A stretch of DNA of 64,000 bases from Lutibacter citreus. Lineage in GTDB: Bacteria; Bacteroidota; Bacteroidia; Flavobacteriales; Flavobacteriaceae. This document shows positions 34,378-43,413 of the stretch, one piece after another (the first letter of the stretch is position 1; each line of letters opens with the position of its first letter). The position numbers and the translations under genes are program-made. Location of the stretch: positions 186,001 through 250,000 of the forward strand of contig NZ_QEIH01000007.1 in assembly GCF_003260195.1 (NCBI RefSeq). The letters run 5' to 3'. The notes beneath the pieces were generated by a model. That model was not told the DNA's origin. It saw only the letters and a list, made by a program, of their open reading frames with translations, and made no database searches.

Positions 34378-36171
34378 ATGGCAACAATAAAAGGAGGAGA
34401 ATTCCTAATAAAAGAAATTAAAGCAGAAGATATTTTTATATCCGAAGAGTTTAATGAAGAACAAAATATGATGAAAGATGCGGTTATAGATTTTATAGAC
34501 CGTGAAGTTTGGCCTCATAAAGAACGTTTTGAAAATAAAGATTATGCACTTACTGAAGAAGTAATGCGTAAAGCCGGTGAAATGGGTTTTTTAGGTGTTT
34601 CAATTCCTGAACAATATGGCGGAATTGGAATGGGATTTGTTTCAACAATGTTGGTTACAGATTATATTTCATCTGCAACAGGATCTCTAGGTACTGCTTT
34701 TGGAGCACACACAGGTATTGGAACAATGCCAATTTTCTTATATGGAACAGAGGCTCAAAAAAATAAATATTTACCTCTTTTAACTTCTGGTGAAAAATTT
34801 GGAGCATATTGTTTAACTGAACCAGGTGCTGGTAGTGATGCAAATTCAGGTAAAACAACTGCAGAATTAACTAAAGATGGTAAGCATTATAAAATTAACG
34901 GTCAAAAAATGTGGATTTCAAACGCAGGTTTTGCCGAAATATTTATTGTGTTTGCACGTATTGAAGACGATAAAAAAATTACAGCTTTTATTTTAGAATA
35001 TGATAAAGAAAATCCGAATGGAGTTACTTTAGGAGCTGAAGAACATAAACTTGGAATTCACTCCTCCTCTACTAGACAAGTATTTTTTAGTGATACTCTG
35101 ATTCCTGTTGAAAATATGCTTTCTGAAAGAGCTAAAGGGTTTAAAATTGCAATGAACTCTTTAAACGTAGGGCGAATTAAATTAGGTGCCGCTTGTTTAG
35201 ATGCAAGTAGAAGAATTATAACTAATGCCGTTCAATATGGAAATGAACGTAAACAGTTTAATACAGTAATTTCCAATTTTGGTGCAATTCAGAAAAAATA
35301 TGGTGAAATGTGTGCTAAAACTTTTACTATAGATGCTGCTTGTTATAGAGCTGCAAAAGACATTCAAAATATGATTGATGCAGGTTTAGCTGAAGGTAAA
35401 TCTCACCAAGATGCTGAATTAGCTTCTTTCCAAGAATATGCTATTGAATGTGCAATTATAAAAGTGTACGCTTCAGAAGTTTCTCAATTTGTTTCTGATG
35501 AAGGAATTCAAATTTTTGGTGGAATGGGATTCTCAAAAGACACGCCAATGGAAAGTGCTTGGAGAGATGCTCGTATTACCAGAATTTATGAAGGAACTAA
35601 TGAAATTAACCGTTTATTAACCGTTGGAATGTTGCTTAAAAAAGCAATGAAAGGAGAAATTGATGTATTAACACCTGCAATGGAAGTTGGTAATAGCTTA
35701 ATGGGAATACCTTCATTTGACACACCTGATTATTCTGAAGTACTTTCAGAAGAAAAAGCAATGATAGCTAAACTAAAAAAAGCCTTTTTAATGGTTGCTG
35801 GTAAAGCAGTTCAAACTTTTGGAATGGATTTAGAGCAACATCAACAATTAATTTTAGCGGCAGCCGAAATTATGATTGAAGTTTATATGGCTGAATCTGC
35901 AATTTTAAAAGCTGAAAAATTAGCTAAATCTACTTCAGAAAAAGAAGCTGAAATTCAAATTGCTATGGCTAAATTAAATTTATTTAATGCTGTTGAAACT
36001 GCTAACAGTTTTGGAAAAGAGGCTATTTTATATTTCGCTGAAGGAGATGAACAAAGAATGATGCTAATGGGTTTAAAACGATTTACAAAATACACAAACA
36101 ACCCAAATCCTATAAAATTAAGAAAAGCAATTGCTGAAAAGTTAATTGCTGAAAACAAATATTGTTTCTAA
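34378..36171 (+). CDS. Acyl-CoA dehydrogenase with C-terminal extension
   Basis: The 597-residue protein has the FAD-binding core (about 25-440), with CLTEPGAGSDANSGKTTA, KMWISNAGFAEIFIVF and the catalytic-base region RITRIYEGTNEINRLL. A further helical region to residue 597 matches very-long-chain-type and Bacteroidota acyl-CoA dehydrogenases. It oxidises acyl-CoA to enoyl-CoA, passing electrons to ETF. It is the last gene of the operon and ends before a good terminator. No ETF genes are in the window. Confidence 0.92.
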   Translation: MATIKGGEFLIKEIKAEDIFISEEFNEEQNMMKDAVIDFIDREVWPHKERFENKDYALTEEVMRKAGEMGFLGVSIPEQYGGIGMGFVSTMLVTDYISSATGSLGTAFGAHTGIGTMPIFLYGTEAQKNKYLPLLTSGEKFGAYCLTEPGAGSDANSGKTTAELTKDGKHYKINGQKMWISNAGFAEIFIVFARIEDDKKITAFILEYDKENPNGVTLGAEEHKLGIHSSSTRQVFFSDTLIPVENMLSERAKGFKIAMNSLNVGRIKLGAACLDASRRIITNAVQYGNERKQFNTVISNFGAIQKKYGEMCAKTFTIDAACYRAAKDIQNMIDAGLAEGKSHQDAELASFQEYAIECAIIKVYASEVSQFVSDEGIQIFGGMGFSKDTPMESAWRDARITRIYEGTNEINRLLTVGMLLKKAMKGEIDVLTPAMEVGNSLMGIPSFDTPDYSEVLSEEKAMIAKLKKAFLMVAGKAVQTFGMDLEQHQQLILAAAEIMIEVYMAESAILKAEKLAKSTSEKEAEIQIAMAKLNLFNAVETANSFGKEAILYFAEGDEQRMMLMGLKRFTKYTNNPNPIKLRKAIAEKLIAENKYCF

Positions 36172-36201
36172 GAGACAATTAATTCGATCAATCAATAATT
36201 C

Positions 36202-36236
36202 AAATGCCATAACTTAATTGTTATGGCATTTTTTAT
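36202..36236 (+). terminator. Terminator of the beta-oxidation operon
   Basis: AAATGCCATAAC (36202-36213) pairs perfectly with GTTATGGCATTT (36220-36231) around a 6-base loop, followed by a T-run. It lies 30 bases after the acyl-CoA dehydrogenase stop. Confidence 0.88.
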
Positions 36237-36373
36237 TTAATTCAAAAGAGCTTATCTAAAAAGTAAATTTTCTGATAACTTAAACTACGTTCAGGTTTTT
36301 ATAATTAATAGTTAAAATTAGAATAATAATTTCTATCACTATTTAGTTAACTTCTTTTTTTAAGTAGATTATT

Positions 36374-37489
36374 TTAATTCACAATGGTTGCTAATGAATT
36401 TATAAAAGCTTCGTGTACTTCATTTACACTAAGAATTTTTCCTTTAGGAAATGTGTTTTTAGCTAATAAATAACCTTGGTTTGCAGCTTCAGCTCTTTGT
36501 AATGGTGTTCCGTGATGTCCATCACTTGTAAATCCACAATCACCTATATTGAAAAACAATTCATTAAAATCTTGAACTCTTTTCAAGTTATATGTTGCTC
36601 CTCTTTTATGAGTTAAATAATACGCAGCAATAAAATCAGCTTCTAACTCTGTAGTTCTAGTTGCTTCAGGAACATTATCTGCTGCCCCATTAGGATACCA
36701 TTCACTTCTATTATTAGTTTGTATTTGGTGTGCCCATTCATGAGCTAAAATACCATTCCATACAACCTTAGCGTCAACTCCTGCTTCCGAAGCTAATTCA
36801 ACTAAACCATCTCCAATAACAATAAGATCTCCTTGCCCCAAATACCCATCTAATGATATTGCAAAACCATCAAACGAAATTAATGGAGTTTCTATTAGGA
36901 ATGTGCTTTCTAGATTTACATAATTTATAAAAAAATCAGCATATTGTTCCGCAACTTCTTGAGGATAACCGTACCAAAATGTTAAAATTTCAATTATTTT
37001 TTCTGGATCATTTAAAGTATTATTATGTTGACCTCTTACTTCAATTTCATTTGGCATATTCCAAAACTTTTCTAAGTTTCTGGTTATCTTTTTAACTAAG
37101 TTGGTATATTGCCCTTTATCTCCAAAATACTGTTTACTTTCATCTGTAATTGTATAATAAAAATTAAAATCAACATAATCATAATAATAATCAAATCCTA
37201 ATTGATCTAAATTACTACTTACTGATTGATCAATTACCTCATTAAATAAGGTTGGACCACATTCACTTTCTGATATCGCATCTTCAATATTGAAAGAAAA
37301 ATCTTTACTAAAGGTTAAATTTAAATTACGTGTAGCTATTAATCCAGGTTCTGGATTAGAAACACCTTTAGCACTTAATTCTTTTTCGACCGATTGAGGC
37401 ATAACATCTTCTCCTGAATCTGAACAAGAAATAGAAATTAAACTTGAAACTAAACCTACAACAATTAACTTTTTTAAATTTTTTCTCAT
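36374..37489 (-). CDS. Lipoprotein zinc metallopeptidase (HExxH)
   Basis: The 371-residue exported protein has a lipobox LISISC-S with C22 as the likely lipidated residue. The C-terminal half has H250-E-W-A-H254, a zinc-binding HExxH, followed by ELEADFIAAYY (281-291), the expected third-ligand glutamate region, and HHGTPLQRAEAA near residue 325. This spacing resembles the YpfJ-like neutral zinc metallopeptidase family, although that assignment is tentative. The N-terminal 200 residues match nothing I know. It should be anchored in the outer or inner membrane and face the periplasm or outside. It is transcribed alone. Confidence 0.8.
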   Translation of the reverse strand: MRKNLKKLIVVGLVSSLISISCSDSGEDVMPQSVEKELSAKGVSNPEPGLIATRNLNLTFSKDFSFNIEDAISESECGPTLFNEVIDQSVSSNLDQLGFDYYYDYVDFNFYYTITDESKQYFGDKGQYTNLVKKITRNLEKFWNMPNEIEVRGQHNNTLNDPEKIIEILTFWYGYPQEVAEQYADFFINYVNLESTFLIETPLISFDGFAISLDGYLGQGDLIVIGDGLVELASEAGVDAKVVWNGILAHEWAHQIQTNNRSEWYPNGAADNVPEATRTTELEADFIAAYYLTHKRGATYNLKRVQDFNELFFNIGDCGFTSDGHHGTPLQRAEAANQGYLLAKNTFPKGKILSVNEVHEAFINSLATIVN

Positions 37490-37612
37490 ATTTATTTGTT
37501 TTTTTAATTAATAAGGTCTCAATATAAAATAATTATTTGACAATAAACAACACCAAATCAAATATTTGCATCTATTCACCTGGGAATTAAACATGTTTTT
37601 TATAATTACATT

Positions 37613-37648
37613 AAAAAATGTAATAACAATTAAGTTATTGTATTTTTT
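37613..37648. repeat. Imperfect inverted repeat in a divergent intergenic region
   Basis: 15-base arms (37613-37627 and 37634-37648) match at 13 positions around AATTAA. The arms include A6 and T6 tracts, so it looks like a bidirectional terminator, yet both flanking genes start here. A leader attenuator for one of them or a protein site is possible. Confidence 0.35.
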
Positions 37649-37744
37649 GTGTTTATTTTCTTTTCAGTAATTTTTTTTTGTAACTTTATAGTAGTAAAAA
37701 ATACTTTTTCTACACCAATTGTATAATCACTTAAATTAAAGATT

Positions 37745-38164
37745 ATGAAAAAAAACATTGGAATTTGGATAGACACAAAACAAGCTATTATTATTAATTA
37801 TCCTTACAACAGTAAAAATTCTGTAAAAAAAATTGAATCTAATATTGAAACTCGTGAGCGAGTTAAAGGAGAATCAAAAAAATTTGGAAGATTTGGGGGG
37901 CAGTATTTAACCTATGAAAAAAATAGGCTGAATAGAAAAAATCTCCAAACAAATTACTTCATTAAAGATTTAATTAAAGAAATAGACAATTGTGATGGAT
38001 TGGTAATCTTTGGACCTTCAAAAATGAAAAATTTACTTGAAAAAGAAATCTCATCTAATATGCGTTTGTCAAAAAAACTTTTAGGCGTACAAAGCTGTGA
38101 CTTAATCACTGAAAATCAAATGGTTGCTTGGGTGAAAAATTATTTTGAAAGCAGAAAATCTTAA
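37745..38164 (+). CDS. Small protein resembling the eRF1/Pelota C-terminal fold
   Basis: The 139-residue protein starts KKNIGIWIDTKQAIIIN, continues with SNIETRERVKGE, and ends with CDGLVIFGPSKMKNLLEKEI and GVQSCDLITENQMVAWVKNYF. This strand-then-GPxxxKxxL-then-TENQ pattern is familiar from small bacterial proteins related to the baeRF/eRF1 domain 3 group that binds ribosomal or release-factor partners. The fold is an inference from pattern. There is no signal peptide, and no clear operon partner is nearby. Confidence 0.6.
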   Translation: MKKNIGIWIDTKQAIIINYPYNSKNSVKKIESNIETRERVKGESKKFGRFGGQYLTYEKNRLNRKNLQTNYFIKDLIKEIDNCDGLVIFGPSKMKNLLEKEISSNMRLSKKLLGVQSCDLITENQMVAWVKNYFESRKS

Positions 38165-38261
38165 GAACTAAAAAGGTTAGATTTCTTTTTAATCTATTTG
38201 GCATAGAATTGGCTTTAGTAATTAATGTATATTTATTATTAAAGCTAATTAAAATTATAAA

Positions 38262-39020
38262 ATGAAACTTAAAATACTCCTATTTTCTCTGCTATTATTA
38301 ATTATAGAAAGTAATTTTGCTCAGAACAATTATGATGAAATTAAAACGACTAATGGTGTTTTAAAAATTTATCCAATTCAACATGCAAGTTTAGTTTTAT
38401 CACATAATAATAAAATTATAATTGTTGATCCTAATGAAAATTCTGAATTTTATAAAAATTTTAAATCTCCAGATATTATTTTAATTACGGATATACATGG
38501 AGACCATTTAAACTTAGAAACATTAGATAAAATTGATACTTCAAAAAGTATTTTTATTGTTCCAAATGCTGTAGCTGAAAAACTTCCTTCAAAATACAAT
38601 TCAAAAATTATAGTTCTTAAAAATAAACAAGGAATACATAGATTCAATTATTTTATACAAGCTGTTCCAATGTACAATTTACCTGAAGAATCAAATTCTA
38701 AACATCCAAAAGGTAGAGGAAATGGCTACATATTAAATATTGATAATAAACGGATTTATATTTCAGGAGATACAGAAGATACAACTGAAATGAGATCTCT
38801 TCAAAATATTGATATTGCTTTTGTTTGTATGAATTTACCTTATACAATGGATATCTATCAGGCTTCTTCAGCTGTTTTAGAATTTCAACCAAAAATAGTT
38901 TACCCTTACCACTATAGAGGAAAAGATGGTTTAAGCGACGTAAAAAAATTCAAAGAAATGGTAAACTCTAAAAACTCAAACATAAAAGTGAATTTAAGAG
39001 ATTGGTATGGTACAAATTAG
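38262..39020 (+). CDS. Exported MBL-fold metallo-hydrolase
   Basis: The 252-residue protein has a signal peptide ending SNFA-Q. The metallo-beta-lactamase fold shows LITDIHGDHLN, in which the first histidine of HxHxDH is replaced by Asp, ISGDTED as the later metal ligand region, and YPYHYRG as the last histidine. The group resembles UlaG-like lactonases, and the TDIHGDH variant recurs in such proteins. The substrate is unknown. The gene ends with a 4-base overlap against the convergent DUF2851 gene. Confidence 0.82.
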   Translation: MKLKILLFSLLLLIIESNFAQNNYDEIKTTNGVLKIYPIQHASLVLSHNNKIIIVDPNENSEFYKNFKSPDIILITDIHGDHLNLETLDKIDTSKSIFIVPNAVAEKLPSKYNSKIIVLKNKQGIHRFNYFIQAVPMYNLPEESNSKHPKGRGNGYILNIDNKRIYISGDTEDTTEMRSLQNIDIAFVCMNLPYTMDIYQASSAVLEFQPKIVYPYHYRGKDGLSDVKKFKEMVNSKNSNIKVNLRDWYGTN

Positions 39021-40288
39021 TTTTTCAATAAATTAGTACCTATTGCACAATTTAAACATAGGTTTTTATTACAATATTCCTTTTTTAAATGTAATAATGC
39101 TTGAGTAGTAAACGCATTCTCACTTTTTATTTTTAACATTTCAAAATTTGAAATTATTGTGTTTTTTTCTGGCTTTATTTGCTCCATTAATTCTAATAAT
39201 GAATTAAAATCACTTTTACCCATGCTTTTTAAATAGACAAATTTTAAAGGAATTATTGTGTTTATAATTAATAAATCTATAAAAGATTTGGTGAGTTTTT
39301 TTGTACTCTTCTTAGATTCAGTTTCAAAAGTATAGTGCGTTTCCCAAAATGGTAATGTTTTTACTTCAAACAAATCATAAAACTCATTTAAAGTCTCGGC
39401 TGCAATAATTTTTGAGAATAAATTTTGATGCACACTATACAAACTAACCAATTGGGAAAGCCTTATACTTGGAAAATTGCTTGGACGTAATCTAAAAAAT
39501 TGAATTTGAGTTATAGCTATTGGATTTAAATTAAATTTAGTCTTTAAATAATCATATTCATTTTTAAGTTTTGAATAATAATGAGACTCGCATTCTTTTG
39601 AAAGTAGAGCCGCCTGCCCAAAGAATAATGCTTCTAGTTGTTCTTGGTTACCAAATAATTTTCTAATAATATTAAAATCAAAGGAATTAGCAAAATTTAA
39701 AAATGATTCTCCATTTACTTTCAAACCAAAACCTTTAGCTAACAATTTAAATAAGGTAGCTTCCCAATGATTATTATTGCTTTTTAACAACTCTAAAACT
39801 AACTTCGATTTTAATTCTAATCTATCAATAAAAAGACGCTCTGTCCAATTTTTTAAAACAAACGAATCAATACTTCCTATTTCATTTTCACAATTTATCC
39901 ATTTCTTTTTATCATTCATTAATTTATAATACTTGTTTAGTAACTCACTAGATATTAAATTCTTTAATTCTAAGGTTGGTATTTTTTCATTAGATTTTCT
40001 AAAAATTTCAACATCATGCTCCCAAACAACATGTAGAATTACAGAATCATAGTTAGAATCTAACTCATGATTGTGCTGATACCAATCTGATGAATGAATA
40101 TGAATTTCAACATTCCCTGCCCAAACTTGATTATTAATTTCAATTTTCGAATTAAAAAAATCTGGCCCAGAATTTAAATTATGAATTCCATTAGAAATAA
40201 TTCTAATTCTTTCTCCTTTAGTTGTAAATATATTTTCATTAGGAAACAACCTAAGTTTCCAAATAAAATGCAGTAAGTTTTCGTTCAT
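39017..40288 (-). CDS. DUF2851 family protein
   Basis: The 423-residue cytoplasmic protein matches DUF2851, a Bacteroidota family, through FTTKGERIRIISNGIHN, GPDFFNSKIEI, WAGNVEIHIHSSDWYQH and VILHVVWEHD near the N-terminus. The conserved NVEIH and HxSDW residues suggest a nuclease-like core, but no activity is known. It carries a cysteine pair pattern at its C-terminus (CNKNLCLNCAIG), which may bind a metal. It is monocistronic. Confidence 0.8.
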   Translation of the reverse strand: MNENLLHFIWKLRLFPNENIFTTKGERIRIISNGIHNLNSGPDFFNSKIEINNQVWAGNVEIHIHSSDWYQHNHELDSNYDSVILHVVWEHDVEIFRKSNEKIPTLELKNLISSELLNKYYKLMNDKKKWINCENEIGSIDSFVLKNWTERLFIDRLELKSKLVLELLKSNNNHWEATLFKLLAKGFGLKVNGESFLNFANSFDFNIIRKLFGNQEQLEALFFGQAALLSKECESHYYSKLKNEYDYLKTKFNLNPIAITQIQFFRLRPSNFPSIRLSQLVSLYSVHQNLFSKIIAAETLNEFYDLFEVKTLPFWETHYTFETESKKSTKKLTKSFIDLLIINTIIPLKFVYLKSMGKSDFNSLLELMEQIKPEKNTIISNFEMLKIKSENAFTTQALLHLKKEYCNKNLCLNCAIGTNLLKN

Positions 40289-40377
40289 AGCAATTGAATA
40301 ACTTTATAAAGTTAAAAATTAACTTTTACTTATGAAAATTGAAAGTAGCTATTACTTTATTTTTAATTAATTTGAAG

Positions 40378-40385
40378 TAAATTTG
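40378..40385 (+). promoter_or_regulatory. -7 promoter element of the nitroreductase gene
   Basis: TAAATTTG lies 20 bases before the ATG at 40406 and matches TAnnTTTG. The upstream TTG is not at the usual distance. Confidence 0.4.
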
Positions 40386-40405
40386 TATTTAAAACTTTAT
40401 AAAAT

Positions 40406-41038
40406 ATGGATATAATTAATAGTTTAAAATGGAGATACGCCGTAAAAAAGTTCGATTCTTCAAAAAAACTATCTAATGATAAAATTGAGACTTTAAAAAA
40501 AGCCTTTAATTTAACTGCTACTTCATTTGGTTTACAACCTGTTAAAATGATTGTAATAAGCAATAAAGAACTTCAAGAAAAATTTGTTGAACATTCTTAT
40601 TACCAACGCCAAGTTGCAGATTCATCTCATTTAATTGTTTTATGTATTAATAATGATACAACTTCAGAAGATATTAACACCTATTTTGATTTAGAAAAAG
40701 AAACAAGAGGAACTTCAGAAGATGTAATTGGAACTTTTAGAAAACAATTAATAGATATGTATAAAAATATGTCTATTAATGACCGTCAATTATCAGCAAA
40801 TAAACAAGCCTATATTGTTTTAGGAAATTTATTAACCGTTTGCGCAGTTGAAAAAATTGATAGCTGCCCTATGGAAGGTTTTGTTTCTACTAAAGTTGAT
40901 GAACTTTTAAATTTAAAAGAGTTGAATTTAAAATCTGTATTAATGTTACCTGTTGGATATCGTGCTGATGATGATGTTATGAATGGTACAAAAAAAGTTA
41001 GAAAACCATTAAACCAAACAATAATAGAAATAAATTAA
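40406..41038 (+). CDS. NAD(P)H-dependent nitroreductase family protein
   Basis: The 210-residue protein has the NfsB/FRase I-type pattern: SLKWRYAVKKFD at the N-terminus (FMN-phosphate contacts), TSFGLQPVKMIVI, ANKQAYIVLGNLLT, CPMEGF and SVLMLPVGYRADDD near the end. It is an FMN enzyme that reduces quinones or nitro compounds in the cytoplasm; the natural substrate is unknown. It is separated by 25 bases from the peptidase gene and may share its transcript. Confidence 0.88.
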   Translation: MDIINSLKWRYAVKKFDSSKKLSNDKIETLKKAFNLTATSFGLQPVKMIVISNKELQEKFVEHSYYQRQVADSSHLIVLCINNDTTSEDINTYFDLEKETRGTSEDVIGTFRKQLIDMYKNMSINDRQLSANKQAYIVLGNLLTVCAVEKIDSCPMEGFVSTKVDELLNLKELNLKSVLMLPVGYRADDDVMNGTKKVRKPLNQTIIEIN

Positions 41039-41063
41039 CAAATCAAAAATATAAATTTTAGTT

Positions 41064-42521
41064 ATGAGCAATGATATAAGATCTATAGAGCCTAAATCAC
41101 TTTGGAATAATTTTGCAGATTTAAATGCAGTTCCTAGAGGTTCTAAAAAAGAAGAAAAAGTAATTCAATTTATGGTTGATTTTGGAAATAAATTAAACCT
41201 AAAAACTGTAGTTGACCCAGTTGGAAATGTAATTATAAAAAAGCCTGCTTCTGCAGGAATGGAAAATAGAAAAACTGTGGTTATGCAATCACATTTAGAT
41301 ATGGTTCATCAAAAAAATTCTGACACTATTTTCGATTTTGATAATGAAGGTATTAAAATGAAAATTGAAGGTGAATGGGTTAAAGCAGAAGGAACAACTT
41401 TAGGAGCTGACAACGGTTTAGGTGTTGCAGCAATTATGAGTGTTTTAGCTTCTTCTGATATAAAACATCCTGCAATTGAAGCTTTATTTACTATTGATGA
41501 AGAAACAGGTATGACTGGAGCTATGGGATTACAAGCCGGATATCTAGATGGTGAAATACTGCTTAATTTAGATACAGAAGAAGATGATGAAATAGATATA
41601 GGTTGTGCTGGTGGAATTGACATTTCTGCTGAAAACGTTTACAATGAAGTACATACACCATTAAACAGTTTAGGATATTCAATATCTGTTATTGGTTTAA
41701 ACGGTGGGCATTCAGGAATGGATATTGACAAAGGCTTAGGAAATGCGAACAAAATAATGAACCGTATTTTATATGAAACTCAAGATTCCATAAGAATTTC
41801 TGAAATTAATGGAGGAAGTTTAAGAAATGCAATTCCTAGAGAAAGTTTTGCTATTATTTCTGTGTATAAATCACAAAAAGATATCTTTTTAAGAACTATT
41901 AAAAAAGTTACTAAACACATAAAAAAAGAATTTAAAACAGTTGACCCAAACTTAGAAATTGTATGTGAAGAGCGCGAAACACCAAAAAGGGTTATGACAG
42001 CCATTAGTCAATCTACCTTACTTAAAACAATATACTCTGCTCATAATGGGGTTTATAAGATGAGTAATGAAATGGAAGATTTGGTTGAAACTTCAAACAA
42101 TATTGCTAGAGTTATTGTAAAAAATGAATTAATTAAAATATTATGTCTAACAAGGTCTTCAGTTGAATCTTCTAAACAAGATTTAGCAAATTCATTAACA
42201 TCAACTTTTGAAATGGCGGGTTATACCGTTATTCTTTCTGGCTCATATCCTGGTTGGAAACCAAATGTTGATTCTCCAATTTTAAAGGTTTTATCTAGTC
42301 ATTACCAAAAATTATTTAATAGTAAGGCTAATGTTGTTGCTTGCCATGCTGGTTTAGAATGTGGAATACTTGGAACAAACTATCCTGAAATGGATATGAT
42401 TTCATTTGGACCTACTATTCAGGGAGCACATTCACCTGATGAACGAGCTAATATAAAATCTAGTCAAAAATTTTGGAAATTTTTACTAACAATTTTAGAA
42501 AATATTCCTGTTAGAAAGTAA
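41064..42521 (+). CDS. pepD: Aminoacyl-histidine dipeptidase (M20C)
   Basis: The 485-residue protein has metal-binding residues typical of M20 peptidases: MQSHLDMVHQ (H, D), TTLGADNGLGVA (bridging Asp), DEETGMTGA (catalytic and bridging Glu), NLDTEEDDE and a late GAHSPDERAN histidine. The length and PRGSKKEEKV opening fit PepD, which hydrolyses Xaa-His dipeptides such as carnosine. It is cytoplasmic. A strong terminator follows 6 bases after the stop. Confidence 0.93.
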   Translation: MSNDIRSIEPKSLWNNFADLNAVPRGSKKEEKVIQFMVDFGNKLNLKTVVDPVGNVIIKKPASAGMENRKTVVMQSHLDMVHQKNSDTIFDFDNEGIKMKIEGEWVKAEGTTLGADNGLGVAAIMSVLASSDIKHPAIEALFTIDEETGMTGAMGLQAGYLDGEILLNLDTEEDDEIDIGCAGGIDISAENVYNEVHTPLNSLGYSISVIGLNGGHSGMDIDKGLGNANKIMNRILYETQDSIRISEINGGSLRNAIPRESFAIISVYKSQKDIFLRTIKKVTKHIKKEFKTVDPNLEIVCEERETPKRVMTAISQSTLLKTIYSAHNGVYKMSNEMEDLVETSNNIARVIVKNELIKILCLTRSSVESSKQDLANSLTSTFEMAGYTVILSGSYPGWKPNVDSPILKVLSSHYQKLFNSKANVVACHAGLECGILGTNYPEMDMISFGPTIQGAHSPDERANIKSSQKFWKFLLTILENIPVRK

Positions 42522-42526
42522 AAAAC

Positions 42527-42563
42527 AAAAGCGATTGAATTTTCAATCGCTTTTATTTTTTTT
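42527..42563 (+). terminator. Terminator of pepD
   Basis: AAAAGCGATTGA (42527-42538) pairs perfectly with TCAATCGCTTTT (42543-42554), followed by ATTTTTTTTT. The pepD stop is directly upstream. Confidence 0.9.
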
Positions 42564-42644
42564 TAATTCTTTGTTAACAATATTACCTTTCAAAAACCAT
42601 AAATAATTGTATTTTTACATCTTAAATAAATTCTAAATTCTTTT

Positions 42645-43412
42645 ATGGGAAAAATTATTGCAATAGCCAATCAAAAAGGAGGAGTTGGAAAAACTACTAC
42701 TACAGTTAATTTAGCTGCAGCACTTGGTGTGCTAGAAAAAAAAGTCTTATTAATTGATGCTGACCCACAAGCAAATGCTTCTTCTGGTTTAGGTGTAAAT
42801 GTTGAAGATGTTGAGTTTGGTACTTATCAGTTACTAGAACATAACATTTCAGCAAAAGAAGCAATTGTTCCTACAAATTCTCCAAATGTTTCTCTAATTC
42901 CTGCACATATAGATTTAGTTGCTATTGAAATTGAACTAGTTGATAAAGACAACCGTGAGTATATGCTTAAACAATCTTTAAATGAAGTTAAGGATGATTA
43001 TGATTATATTCTTATAGATTGTGCACCTTCTTTAGGGTTAATAACATTAAATGCCTTGGTTGCAGCAGATTCTGTAATCATTCCTATTCAATGTGAATAT
43101 TTTGCTTTAGAAGGTTTAGGTAAACTATTAAATACTATTAAGAGTATTCAAAATATTCATAATGCAGAATTAGATATAGAAGGCTTATTACTAACTATGT
43201 ATGATTCTAGATTAAGATTATCAAATCAAGTAGTTGAAGAAGTAAAAAAACATTTTCAGGATATGGTTTTCGATACCATTATTCAACGTAATGTAAGATT
43301 AAGTGAAGCACCTAGTTTTGGTGAAAGCATAATTGCATATGATGCAACAAGTAGAGGTGCCGTAAATTATATTAATTTAGCACACGAAATATTAAAACAA
43401 CACAACAAATAA
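42645..43412 (+). CDS. parA: Chromosome-partitioning ATPase ParA
   Basis: The 255-residue deviant-Walker ATPase has ANQKGGVGKTTTTVNLA (P-loop), LLIDADPQANASSGLG, LIDCAPSLGLITLNAL and PIQCEYFALEGL. It is the chromosomal Soj/ParA form without an N-terminal DNA-binding domain. It acts with ParB, whose gene starts 1 base after its stop. It heads a run of genes (parA, parB, DUF5683, dapB, lepB) that is conserved in Bacteroidota. Confidence 0.95.
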   Translation: MGKIIAIANQKGGVGKTTTTVNLAAALGVLEKKVLLIDADPQANASSGLGVNVEDVEFGTYQLLEHNISAKEAIVPTNSPNVSLIPAHIDLVAIEIELVDKDNREYMLKQSLNEVKDDYDYILIDCAPSLGLITLNALVAADSVIIPIQCEYFALEGLGKLLNTIKSIQNIHNAELDIEGLLLTMYDSRLRLSNQVVEEVKKHFQDMVFDTIIQRNVRLSEAPSFGESIIAYDATSRGAVNYINLAHEILKQHNK

Positions 43413-43413
43413 A

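Noticed and set aside
38170-38205. Short inverted repeat TAGATT...AATCTA after the eRF1-like gene.
   Set aside because: Only a 6-bp AT-rich stem with a weak T-tract; not strong enough to call a terminator.
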